The notes under the pieces were generated by a model that was not told the DNA's origin, made no database searches, and was given only the letters and a program-made list of their open reading frames with translations. From Megasphaera sp. (GTDB taxonomy: Bacteria; Bacillota; Negativicutes; Veillonellales; Megasphaeraceae), in the NCBI GenBank assembly GCA_022649055.1, contig JALCNL010000008.1, positions 1-42,303 on the forward strand: 42,303 nt of DNA. Direction: 5' to 3'. How positions within the stretch are numbered: the stretch's first letter is position 1; the number at the start of each line of letters is the position of its first letter. Of the stretch, positions 8,467 to 15,644 are shown piece after piece. The position numbers and the translations under genes are program-made.

Positions 8467-10089
8467 TTATTTTAGACTCCACTCATGCAGGTCATCCAAG
8501 GAACCTTCCCAAAAGTCTTTAATACCGCCATTAAGTTCTTTACTCTGCGCAATAATATCATCTGGAGCACATAAAGTTGTCAAAAATTGTTGTTCATTCA
8601 AAAATTCTTGAATAGCGCTATATGCCATTCTACGTTCCGTCAGAGAAGTCATCGCCAACGCTTTTACAAACATATCAGTTAATTTTGGATCATTTGTTTG
8701 TGAATAATTACTGCTATTTCCGGGAGTAAAATATGCACTGTAATCTGGTTCTACAGAAGGCACATAACTCATGAGCATCAATTCATAATTTCCTTTTCTT
8801 CCATTAGATAGTACCGTTGGAAAATCTAACTTCTGCTGTTTCACATTGATTCCAATCCCTTTTAAATCTTGTTGAATCAAGTCTGCCGATTGTTCACGCA
8901 AAACATTTCCCAAAGGTACTTGCAAGGTTAATTCTTTAGATATATCAAACCCGGATTCAGCAAGTTCTTGCTTGGCCTTCACTGGATCATAACGCAATGG
9001 CTGCAAATTTTTATTATATACGGGACTAATTGAAGTATATAAAGTAGGCACCATGTGAGCATTTCCTTTATATAACTGATCAATAATTTTTTCTCTATTA
9101 ATCGCCATTGTAATAGCACGACGAAATTTAACATTAAACATAGGATTGCTATTATTAACTTCCAAAAACTGGACGGAATTAGAAGGGGCACTTTTTACAA
9201 CTAGTTTCTTATCATTTTGTAGAATCTCCAAATCTTTTACCGGAACAATACCTATACTTCCACCAGCTGCCATTTGTATATTTCCTGACTTAAGTTCTGT
9301 AACTAAATTAGTACCATTCATAATGCGAAGAAAAATTTTTTTTAGTTTAGGAGTTCCTTTGTAATAATCAGTATTAGCTGCATACTCTACATAATCATTA
9401 GTTGCATACTTCACAAATTTAAAAGGGCCACTCGTAACCATCGGATTTTTGACTGCCTCGGAATTAGATATAGTTTCGGGTTGTATATTTTCAAACACAT
9501 GTTTAGGGATAATATACACTTCAAATCCCAGCATACTTTTAATATAGTTAGGATCTACTGGAACTTTTGTCTTAAATGCTACTGTATGTTCATCTTTAGC
9601 TATTAAATCAGGAATCTGGTTTCCCGCTGCTAATTGTCCTTTATCATCTAACCCTTCCAACATTTTAATATATGTACCCTTTGTTGTCTCCACGGTTGGA
9701 TTTGCAATTAAATTAAATGTATATACTACATCTTGTGCCGTAACCGGTTGTCCATCTGTCCATTTTGCATTAGGATTTAATTTAATAATAAAATTTTGAT
9801 TATCTTCTGTATTGATACTTTCTGCTAATTGAGGAGTAAATTCATTTGGTTCCGGCATACCCAGCAAAGTATCATACATAAAACGAATAGCAAATCGTCC
9901 CGCAATGCCTGGATTAAACAGTGGATTAAAAGAATCCGGAGCGTTAGTCATACCAATATATAATGTACCTTTATTATTTTTTTTAGTTTCGCCATGATTG
10001 GCACATCCACTAAACATAAAAATACATAAAATCATAGAAACGCCTAAAAACAAACTTCTTTTTTTACATACCCAACTCAATATACCCAC
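8467..10089 (-). CDS. Family 5 peptide-binding lipoprotein (ABC transporter substrate-binding protein)
   Basis: 540 residues. N-terminal hydrophobic segment followed by the lipobox FSGC, lipidated Cys29, so anchored outside the inner membrane. The body is a DppA/OppA-type SBP_bac_5 domain: GMTNAPDSFNPLFN, PQLAES, LNPNAKWTDGQPVTAQDVVYTF and AITMAINREKIID are classical positions. Starts at GTG (10089) after an AAAGGGGG site, with a matching promoter at 10116-10143. No permease or ATPase genes adjoin it, so it may share the Dpp system at 21.6-27 kb. The protein at 34950-36572 is a close paralogue of the same length (34 of 40 residues identical from DSFNPLF to LAES). First gene of the M20/aminotransferase operon. 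Confidence 0.92.
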   Translation of the reverse strand: MGILSWVCKKRSLFLGVSMILCIFMFSGCANHGETKKNNKGTLYIGMTNAPDSFNPLFNPGIAGRFAIRFMYDTLLGMPEPNEFTPQLAESINTEDNQNFIIKLNPNAKWTDGQPVTAQDVVYTFNLIANPTVETTKGTYIKMLEGLDDKGQLAAGNQIPDLIAKDEHTVAFKTKVPVDPNYIKSMLGFEVYIIPKHVFENIQPETISNSEAVKNPMVTSGPFKFVKYATNDYVEYAANTDYYKGTPKLKKIFLRIMNGTNLVTELKSGNIQMAAGGSIGIVPVKDLEILQNDKKLVVKSAPSNSVQFLEVNNSNPMFNVKFRRAITMAINREKIIDQLYKGNAHMVPTLYTSISPVYNKNLQPLRYDPVKAKQELAESGFDISKELTLQVPLGNVLREQSADLIQQDLKGIGINVKQQKLDFPTVLSNGRKGNYELMLMSYVPSVEPDYSAYFTPGNSSNYSQTNDPKLTDMFVKALAMTSLTERRMAYSAIQEFLNEQQFLTTLCAPDDIIAQSKELNGGIKDFWEGSLDDLHEWSLK

Positions 10090-10115
10090 AATGATACCCC
10101 CTTTTTCCTTTCCTT

Positions 10116-10143
10116 ATATTAAACAAATAAATCACGCCGTCAA
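10116..10143 (-). promoter_or_regulatory. Promoter of the binding-protein/M20/aminotransferase operon
   Basis: On the minus strand TTGACG (10143-10138) and TAATAT (10121-10116) are separated by 16 bases, a good sigma-70 type match. Transcription would start about 20 bases before the GTG at 10089, just ahead of the GGAAAAAGGGGG ribosome site. Confidence 0.6.
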
Positions 10144-10259
10144 TTTTCATTTACATAATTTAATTAATTAAGTAAAACACTAAAAGTATACATCTCCGAT
10201 AAAATCTACACATAATATTGTTCCCCATTAGATACAGTTACATCATCATCTCCTATCTC

Positions 10260-10306
10260 AAAAAAAAGTACACGGCAAATGATTCTTCAGCTTCATTGCC
10301 GTGTAC
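10260..10306 (-). terminator. Intrinsic terminator on the minus strand
   Basis: GTACACGGCAAATGA (10268-10282) pairs with TCATTGCCGTGTAC (10293-10306) with one bulged base, and reading leftward it is followed by eight T residues. It ends a minus-strand transcript coming from the right, perhaps from the small open frame at 10343-10537, before the promoter at 10116-10143. Confidence 0.75.
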
Positions 10307-10342
10307 TCAAAATTATTTAATATTGGTGTCATTATAATCAAA

Positions 10343-10537
10343 TTATGCAATAATCACAAGATATACATAGCACAAAAAAAAAACAATGATTTGTGTTACA
10401 AGCACAATCATCGTATAAAAATATTTTTTCTTTATTATTTTTAATAAAATAAAAACATAAAAACAAGAAATTAATATACTTGTTACTTCATAGCAGTCAA
10501 ATAGTAAGGAGTAGGTAATCTGAAAAACAATCCGCAT
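10343..10537 (-). CDS. Possible small membrane protein, 64 residues
   Basis: An open frame of 64 codons, rich in Ile, Val, Phe and Tyr, with two hydrophobic stretches (about residues 17-33 and 42-62) split by a basic KIIKKKYF loop, so a two-helix membrane protein is possible. It reads toward a good terminator at 10306-10260, which supports a real transcript. Against it: no ribosome site is visible before the ATG, a TATAAT lies only a few bases upstream, and AT-rich DNA often gives such frames. No family recognised. Confidence 0.3.
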   Translation of the reverse strand: MRIVFQITYSLLFDCYEVTSILISCFYVFILLKIIKKKYFYTMIVLVTQIIVFFLCYVYLVIIA

Positions 10538-10686
10538 TTATTATAACCAAAAAATATATGTTTTTATACATATCACTACTATACTTTGTATTGTTATCTG
10601 AGAACAACATAAAGTATAATAATAATATGCAGCATGTCTATATTGCGGTACATGCTATTGAATTTGTATGCAAAGGAGATATAAAA

Positions 10687-11850
10687 GTGCCCTTACTGTT
10701 AAAAAATTTTTATAATGCGACCAAAAATAAATATAAACTAAAACTGATTTGCGGAGAACACGGATTATGCCAAGAGGTGTCTTGGGTATATTACTCCGAA
10801 GATCTGCATACAACAAATTACATACGAAACGGAAACTTAGTTATTACTACAGGTATGATTATCAATTCCGAAAAAAATTTAAAAAAGTTCATATGTGAAA
10901 TTATACATCGAAATACCGCCGGTTTGTTCATTAATATCGGTCATTATTTACAGGAAACTGATATTAACAGAGATATCATTGAGTATTGTAATGCTCATAA
11001 TTATCCTTTATTTGTTTTTCCATGGGAAATACATATTGCCGATATCATGCAGGATTATTTAAATCGCATCGTTCTGGGACAGCATTATGAAGAAAGCCTG
11101 ACTAAAGCATTTATTAACCTTATACATAGACCGGACCGGGAAGAACTGTACAAAGAGGAGATTGGAAGCTCCTCTTTTATGCAAGTTAAAAATTACTGTA
11201 TCATCTGCTTTTCACCGCACAACAAGCAAATTGCCCCTGAAAGCAGGGAACTCATACTGTTACAAGGCCGCAATGCTATGAATACATATAATACACCGTA
11301 TCTTTTTTTCCCTTATTTTTATTACTATATTTTGATCATAAGTGACTCGATGTGTAAAAATATAGAAAATATAGTGACTATTCTTGAAAATATCTTTCTT
11401 CACGAATCGCAAGCGTGCCGTATCGGTATCAGCAATAGTGTTTCCAAATTGACAGAACTGTCGGAAAGTTACAAACAAGCTATCGGAGCCGTTACTATTG
11501 CAGCCGTTCGACAAGTTTCTCCATTATATTTTGAAAAATTAGGAATCTATCAGCTGTTGTTATCTATCGAAGACAAGCGTATATTACACCAATTCAGCAA
11601 CATCCGTTTATCCATTCTGGCAGAATATGACCGTGTTCACAACACCGCATTATCCGCCACCTTGAAAATTTACCTTGAAAACAGCTGCAGTTTACAATCA
11701 GTCGCTGAACAAACATTTTTACACCGTAATACGATTAATTACAGAATGAAACAAATACGTCAGTTACTGCCTGTTGATTTTTCTAATGCAACAACACGAA
11801 TGGAATATTTGATAGCCTACGCTATAGAAGAATATTTAAAAACACAGTAG
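10687..11850 (+). CDS. PucR-family transcriptional regulator
   Basis: 387 residues. The N-terminal part (LKLICGEHGLCQEVSWVY..ED, then GNLVITTG) is the PucR sensor domain; the C-terminus carries the PucR/CdaR-type HTH with TLKIYLENSCSLQSVAEQTF and LHRNTINYRMKQIRQLL (about residues 325-365). Such regulators often sense purine, amino acid or sugar-acid metabolites; GABA operon activators of this type are known. Start: AAAGGAG at 10672-10678 stands 8 bases before GTG 10687, and this gives the usual family N-terminus, whereas the open frame extends 43 codons further upstream without a ribosome site. It is divergent from the binding-protein/aminotransferase operon, which is its most likely target (inference). 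Confidence 0.88.
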   Translation: MPLLLKNFYNATKNKYKLKLICGEHGLCQEVSWVYYSEDLHTTNYIRNGNLVITTGMIINSEKNLKKFICEIIHRNTAGLFINIGHYLQETDINRDIIEYCNAHNYPLFVFPWEIHIADIMQDYLNRIVLGQHYEESLTKAFINLIHRPDREELYKEEIGSSSFMQVKNYCIICFSPHNKQIAPESRELILLQGRNAMNTYNTPYLFFPYFYYYILIISDSMCKNIENIVTILENIFLHESQACRIGISNSVSKLTELSESYKQAIGAVTIAAVRQVSPLYFEKLGIYQLLLSIEDKRILHQFSNIRLSILAEYDRVHNTALSATLKIYLENSCSLQSVAEQTFLHRNTINYRMKQIRQLLPVDFSNATTRMEYLIAYAIEEYLKTQ

Positions 11851-11916
11851 CAGATCAAAGTCTTCGCAAAAAACATGTCTGTCTATCAAAAAAATTTTAT
11901 TCGCTAAACGGCTAAA

Positions 11917-12792
11917 TCAAATACATTTCCAATACAATTTATTATTGTCAAATTCTACATTTATTTTTTGTGCATCTCGCAGCCATGATAAATAAGAACG
12001 CAGTGTACTGCCAACAAGAACATATTGTTCAAAATCCAATTGCAGTGAATAAGCATCAAATACTTGTTTTAGTATTTCTTCAAAGATAAGCGGTGTATGA
12101 CACATATCATATATCCGTTCGCCAATTTCCATGACCTTTTCCCTGTTATACTGCACTAAAGGAATGATATCCGAAGTTACGGCGGCATGAGATGGAACAA
12201 AAATATCAGCCTTCATCGCTTCTACTTTATCTAGTGTCTGTAAATATTCTGCTACATTATAAATAAAGCTGATATGATATTTATCTAATATTTCCCTGCT
12301 ACTCAGACAATCGGCTAAAAAAACAACGTCATCCGAAGTCCGAAATCCAACCATATGAAAAAAGTGTCCCGGTAAATCAATAGGCATTAATGCCTGCGGA
12401 AATCCATCAGCAGAAAAATCTTGAGCCGGGCTTTCAGCTGCCAGCAAAAATTTATGACGCAAGTCCTTCGGCGGATATCCTCCATATAAAAAAGATGTCT
12501 CTAAAATCGGCCAGCGGGTAAATGCCTGTTCGATACCATTGGCATAAATTCCACACTGTGTTTGCTTGGCCAAATATGCATTTCCCCCAATATGATCAGC
12601 ATTGGAATGCGTATTAACAATTCCCCGTAAATGCCAGCATTTTTCCTCCAAAAGCTTACGGAGCTTTCTTCCTGCATCTTTATCATTCCCGCTGTCAATA
12701 AGATACACCTCAGTCCCGCTTAGATATACACCTATCTTAGCGGGACTTTCAATATAATACGTATTGCCCTTCAATTTAACTAATTCAAACAT
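11917..12792 (-). CDS. MBL-fold metallo-hydrolase with altered HxNxDH motif
   Basis: 291 residues. Beta-lactamase-fold hallmarks: YLIDSGND (about 30-37), NTHSNADHIGG (60-70), DLPGHFFHMVGF, VFLADCLSS and FVPSHAAV. The usual HxHxDH is changed: His62 is kept, Asn64 takes the place of the second His, and Asp66 and His67 are kept, so the first metal site may be weakened. The C-terminal 70 residues look like a small helical/winged region. Hydrolytic substrate unknown; no transport signal. AAAGGAGG precedes the ATG. It is the last gene of a MarR, GNAT, MBL series on the minus strand, a set that suggests a detoxification or stress response. Confidence 0.85.
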   Translation of the reverse strand: MFELVKLKGNTYYIESPAKIGVYLSGTEVYLIDSGNDKDAGRKLRKLLEEKCWHLRGIVNTHSNADHIGGNAYLAKQTQCGIYANGIEQAFTRWPILETSFLYGGYPPKDLRHKFLLAAESPAQDFSADGFPQALMPIDLPGHFFHMVGFRTSDDVVFLADCLSSREILDKYHISFIYNVAEYLQTLDKVEAMKADIFVPSHAAVTSDIIPLVQYNREKVMEIGERIYDMCHTPLIFEEILKQVFDAYSLQLDFEQYVLVGSTLRSYLSWLRDAQKINVEFDNNKLYWKCI

Positions 12793-12873
12793 ATCGTTCC
12801 TCCTTTTACTACTTATCCTAAAAAATCTCCTTATTTTGCAAAAATAAGTCTATAGGTATACTTACACTGTAAT

Positions 12874-13371
12874 TCATATATTCATTTCCCATTTCTCCTC
12901 GTATATTGTTTTTCCCGAAAGGTTCCATACATCGTTGGAAATACTTTCTACACAAGTAAACCCCATCGTACTATAATGTTGTCTTGCTTCTATCAAAACA
13001 TCTGCAGTCCAAAGGACAAGCTTTTTATAGTTACAGACCCGTGCCTTATTCATCAATGCACTTGTTAAAGCAGTACCAACACCGTTTTTACGATATTTTT
13101 TGTCAACAAGAAACAAGCGAAGCTGACCTATCTCCGGGTTTTCTGCTTCACTCAGCATAATGCAGCCTGCCAATGTTCCTTGGATTTCAGCAACCCATAA
13201 TTCTTCTCTGGATTTTCTCTGCGTCAATGCAAAATTGCAAGCTACGCTTGCAGCATAATTGCCAAATACCGGCCCCCAATTATATTCTTCCAAATAAACG
13301 TTTCTATGTTTATCCGCAACATATTTCTCTTCTCCTTTTTTATAGGGGCGGATACTATATGAATTATACAT
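12874..13371 (-). CDS. GNAT family N-acetyltransferase
   Basis: 165 residues. GNAT motif A is clear: QLRLFLVDKKYRKNGVGTAL, with the RKNGVG pyrophosphate loop binding acetyl-CoA. KLVLWTADVLIEARQHYSTMGF gives the following motif B region. Start: the ATG at 13371 has a GGAGG nearby and overlaps the end of the MarR gene by 8 bases (ATGTATAA), so the two are coupled; the frame extends 9 codons further without support. MarR and GNAT domains often occur fused in one protein; here they are two overlapping genes. Acceptor substrate unknown. Confidence 0.88.
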   Translation of the reverse strand: MYNSYSIRPYKKGEEKYVADKHRNVYLEEYNWGPVFGNYAASVACNFALTQRKSREELWVAEIQGTLAGCIMLSEAENPEIGQLRLFLVDKKYRKNGVGTALTSALMNKARVCNYKKLVLWTADVLIEARQHYSTMGFTCVESISNDVWNLSGKTIYEEKWEMNI

Positions 13372-13810
13372 GATGTGATTCCTCCAATATTTGTTCAATG
13401 CATTTCATGCAATGAGCTAATTCTGCCCTTTGCGTTTCCGATAACGTATTTAAAATTTCTGCAATCTGTGCATCCGATCTGACACTTAGTGCATACATTC
13501 GTTCCCGTCCAGCCGCAGACAGCTTTAAATAGTATACTCGTCCATCTTCTGGAGATTTCTGCTTTTTTATAAGTCCCTGCTGTTGGAAAGACTTTAAAAT
13601 CCGACTTAAATATCCCTGATCAAGAAATAATTTTACAGACAACAATTTGGCCGTACAGAACTCCATATTAGCAATTTCATATAATATCCGTACCTCTGAC
13701 AAGGAAAATGAGCTATCAAGTATATGTCGATCCAATAACCCTAATATATTGGTATAGTATCTATTGAATTGTCTTATATCTCTAATTTCTTTTCTTAATT
13801 TTTCATGCAT
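13364..13810 (-). CDS. MarR family transcriptional regulator
   Basis: 148 residues. Winged-helix pattern: SLSEVRILYEIAN, then TAKLLSVKLFLDQGYLSRILKSFQQQGLIKKQKSPEDGR with the conserved wing arginine after DGR, YYLKLSAAGRE. The ATG at 13810 follows AAGGTGAT; the longer frame begins 10 codons earlier without a site. It opens the MarR/GNAT/MBL operon and its own promoter (13829-13857) contains a dyad between -35 and -10, the usual arrangement for self-repression. Typical ligands are small aromatic or toxic compounds (family knowledge), here unknown. Confidence 0.9.
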   Translation of the reverse strand: MHEKLRKEIRDIRQFNRYYTNILGLLDRHILDSSFSLSEVRILYEIANMEFCTAKLLSVKLFLDQGYLSRILKSFQQQGLIKKQKSPEDGRVYYLKLSAAGRERMYALSVRSDAQIAEILNTLSETQRAELAHCMKCIEQILEESHHV

Positions 13811-13828
13811 AATAATCACCTTGTATAT

Positions 13829-13857
13829 ATAGTATTGCAACTACTTGCTTTTGTCAA
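13829..13857 (-). promoter_or_regulatory. Promoter with internal operator-like dyad, MarR operon
   Basis: Minus strand: TTGACA (13857-13852), 17 bases, TACTAT (13834-13829), a near-consensus promoter. The spacer contains GCAAGTAGTTGC (13848-13837), a short dyad with GCAA/TTGC arms, well placed for a repressor to block RNA polymerase. The transcript would start about 12 bases before the MarR ATG. Confidence 0.65.
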
Positions 13858-13865
13858 TTATTTCT

Positions 13866-14070
13866 TTGTTAAAGGTATGTATCAAGAAGTTTTCGGTAAC
13901 TGTATTCACCTAGATAATAACGGGCCTCATTGCCTTCATTTTTTTACAAAGAAGGCGCAGATAGGTAATGGTGCCGAATAGTCCTTGCATTGTACGGCGG
14001 TCCTGTCGTTCTATCTGATACCCTTATTGCTTGTACTGTTTTCCACCAATTCTGTATCCATTGATGTAGT
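13866..14070 (-). pseudogene. Remnant of an ISLre2-like (UPF0236) transposase, middle part
   Basis: On the minus strand, in shifting frames, one reads GYQIERQDRRTMQGLFGTITY and then NEARYYLGEYSYRKLLDTY. This resembles the conserved region of ISLre2-family transposases, where an RT..LFG..T.-R stretch is followed by a YLLDE-like segment. Stops and frameshifts show it is dead. The stretch at 15428-15530 on the other side of the IS3 element seems to carry its N-terminal part, so the IS3 element probably landed in it. Recognition is from memory of the family pattern. Confidence 0.5.
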
Positions 14071-14148
14071 ACAATTTTAGTTGACACTTCAATCTCAAGG
14101 AATGATGTATAATCAAAGAAAAAGAGAAGGAGAAAGAGGGAAGATAGA

Positions 14149-14487
14149 ATGGCTAAACAACAAAAGTATGACGTTGAATATAAGATTCAGGCCATAAAAC
14201 TAGCTAAAGAAGTCGGATCCGTCAAGGCGACTGCTGAATTAGGGATCCCGGTAAATACTCTGTATGGCTGGCAGAGAGCTGTTCGGGAAGGACGGCTGGA
14301 TATCGGTCAGGGGGCACACACTCCGCAAACAGCCCTAAGCCTTGCCGAGGAACTGACAAATCTGCGTAACCAGGTGAAAGAGCAGGATAAGGAAATTCGG
14401 CGCTTGAAAGAAGAAAATGAGTTTTTGGAAGAAGCCAGCGCTTTTTTCGTCGCCAGCCGTCGGAAGTCTGCAAGAACCAGAGAATAA
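14149..14487 (+). CDS. IS3-family transposase OrfA
   Basis: 112 residues. N-terminal HTH of the IS3 type (YDVEYKIQAIKLAKEVGS, TAELGIPVNTLYGWQRAV) for binding the element's ends, then a coiled-coil/leucine-zipper stretch (LAEELTNLRNQVKEQDKEI, LKEENEFLEEASAFF) for dimerisation. The frame ends just after the orfB frame has opened, and a U UUU UUC heptamer at 14442-14448 lies near its end for -1 frameshifting into OrfB. Confidence 0.9.
   Translation: MAKQQKYDVEYKIQAIKLAKEVGSVKATAELGIPVNTLYGWQRAVREGRLDIGQGAHTPQTALSLAEELTNLRNQVKEQDKEIRRLKEENEFLEEASAFFVASRRKSARTRE
14442..14448 (+). promoter_or_regulatory. Slippery heptamer for -1 ribosomal frameshift
   Basis: T TTT TTC, read as GCT TTT TTC in the orfA frame, is a canonical -1 slippery sequence. 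After slipping, the orfB frame reads FRRQPSEVCKNQRIRFIDI without a stop into the OrfB ATG at 14550, giving an OrfAB fusion transposase, as is known for the IS3 family. Confidence 0.65.
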
Positions 14488-14549
14488 GGTTCATAGACAT
14501 AAAGACAGAGGACGGCAACAGCAGCGGGAAACTTTCTTTTTATTGCCGG

Positions 14550-15392
14550 ATGTTGGACGTAAGCCGTCAGGGGTTCTATAAATACTTGGCCCACAAAAAC
14601 CGCCCATGGAAATATCAGGGGTTAGCGGATGCCATGCGGGACATTCTGGATGAAGATGAATGCAATGATACCTATGGGCGTATCCGCATGTATCAGGCAC
14701 TACTTTTGAAACAACCGGAGGGCATTTCTGTCCCTGGGGAACGTACGGTTTACCGTGTCATGGAGAAAATCGGGATCAACCATCCTCCCAAACACAACCC
14801 GAACGGAATTACCCAAGCAGATCGTGAGGCAAGAAAATCCGATGATTTGTTGAACCGGGATTTCACATCGGAGGAGCCGTTAAAAAAGTGCGTTACGGAT
14901 ATAACGGAGATCAAAGCAAAGGACGGCAAATTATATATTTCAGCAATCTTTGACTGCTTCGATTCTGGGGTACTCGGATTGGCAATGGGTACCGACAGGA
15001 AAGCATCTCTGTGCGAACGAACGCTAACCAATGCCATGATGGAATATCCGGCTATGCGGGGAGCGATTCTCCATTCTGATCGGGGAACAGAGTATACAAG
15101 TGCAACGTATCGCAAAGCCATTTCCCAATACGGCATCTGTCAGAGTATGAACAGCGCCGGAGGGCGTTGCCACGATAATGCCCGGTGTGAAAGTATGTGG
15201 GCGAGGATGAAAAGCGAACTCCTTTATCAACGATATCATACAAACCGTCTTTCCATCGAAGAACTCAAAACCCTCGTCTGGAGATACTTCATCAGCTATT
15301 GGAATAACCGGAGAATCTGTTCCGCTAACGAGGGTCTCCCGCCCTGGGTGAAGCGCCAGCGATACTATGAATCTCTGGGTGTCGCTGTATAG
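14550..15392 (+). CDS. IS3-family transposase OrfB (integrase core)
   Basis: 280 residues from the ATG, with about 35 more in frame upstream that would come from frameshifting. The DDE catalytic triad is visible: Asp in VTDITEIKAKDG, Asp in LHSDRGTEYTS, and Glu in HDNARCESMWARMKSELL, followed by the usual ISYWNNRRICSANEGLPP ending. It cuts and rejoins the element's ends. No stop or frameshift damages it, so the element may still be active. It lies in the -1 frame relative to orfA. Confidence 0.92.
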   Translation: MLDVSRQGFYKYLAHKNRPWKYQGLADAMRDILDEDECNDTYGRIRMYQALLLKQPEGISVPGERTVYRVMEKIGINHPPKHNPNGITQADREARKSDDLLNRDFTSEEPLKKCVTDITEIKAKDGKLYISAIFDCFDSGVLGLAMGTDRKASLCERTLTNAMMEYPAMRGAILHSDRGTEYTSATYRKAISQYGICQSMNSAGGRCHDNARCESMWARMKSELLYQRYHTNRLSIEELKTLVWRYFISYWNNRRICSANEGLPPWVKRQRYYESLGVAV

Positions 15393-15427
15393 ACATTGTT
15401 GTCCTTGCGTAATAAGTGTCAACCAAT

Positions 15428-15530
15428 ATTGACAATATCACCATAGTTTTTAACGCACAAACCAGTGCCTCCGTGAAAGCGCAGATAAACAACTGCAATA
15501 ATCTTGTTTCGCGTATAATGGCGGTAACTG
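15428..15530 (-). pseudogene. Probable N-terminal remnant of the ISLre2-like transposase
   Basis: On the minus strand one frame reads SVTAIIRETRLLQLFICAF then TEALVCALKTMVILSIL, an amphipathic helical stretch like the start of ISLre2-type transposases. It stops at the right end of the IS3 element, and the next part of the presumed protein appears on the other side (13866-14070). Short and degenerate, so uncertain. Confidence 0.35.
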
Positions 15531-15602
15531 AGAACTATTTACACTAAGCTTGTTAAAAGCAAATGCAAAAAAGCGAATATGCGTTGTATGCTAAATAGAA
15601 AT

Positions 15603-15630
15603 AAGTCCGAACAGTATACCGTCCGGACTT
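15603..15630 (-). terminator. Hairpin downstream of malic enzyme
   Basis: AAGTCCG (15603-15609) and CGGACTT (15624-15630) form a 7-bp stem with a partly paired loop, 15 bases past the malic enzyme stop. The following T content (ATTTCTATTT) is moderate, so termination is plausible rather than certain. Confidence 0.45.
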
Positions 15631-15644
15631 TTCGCCAAAAAAAA

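Larger units (their letters stand above)
14080..15423 (+). mobile_element. IS3-family insertion sequence, apparently intact
   Basis: About 1.34 kb with terminal inverted repeats: GTTGACACTT at 14080-14089 and its reverse complement at 15414-15423, with partial further matches (..CAAGG). It contains orfA and a -1-frame orfB with a slippery site between. Base composition is clearly richer in G+C than the flanks, a sign of recent arrival. I could not find matching target duplications next to the ends. Both flanks look like pieces of an older transposase gene. Confidence 0.88.

Noticed and set aside
8426-8611. Frame on the plus strand that resembles another at 34888-35073
   Set aside because: The similarity is the mirror of the conserved C-termini of the two binding lipoproteins on the other strand, not a repeated small gene.
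12830-12865. Small hairpin between the GNAT and MBL genes
   Set aside because: CTTATTTT/AAAATAAG is short and AT-only, and the T-run is offset; not good enough to call a terminator inside the operon.
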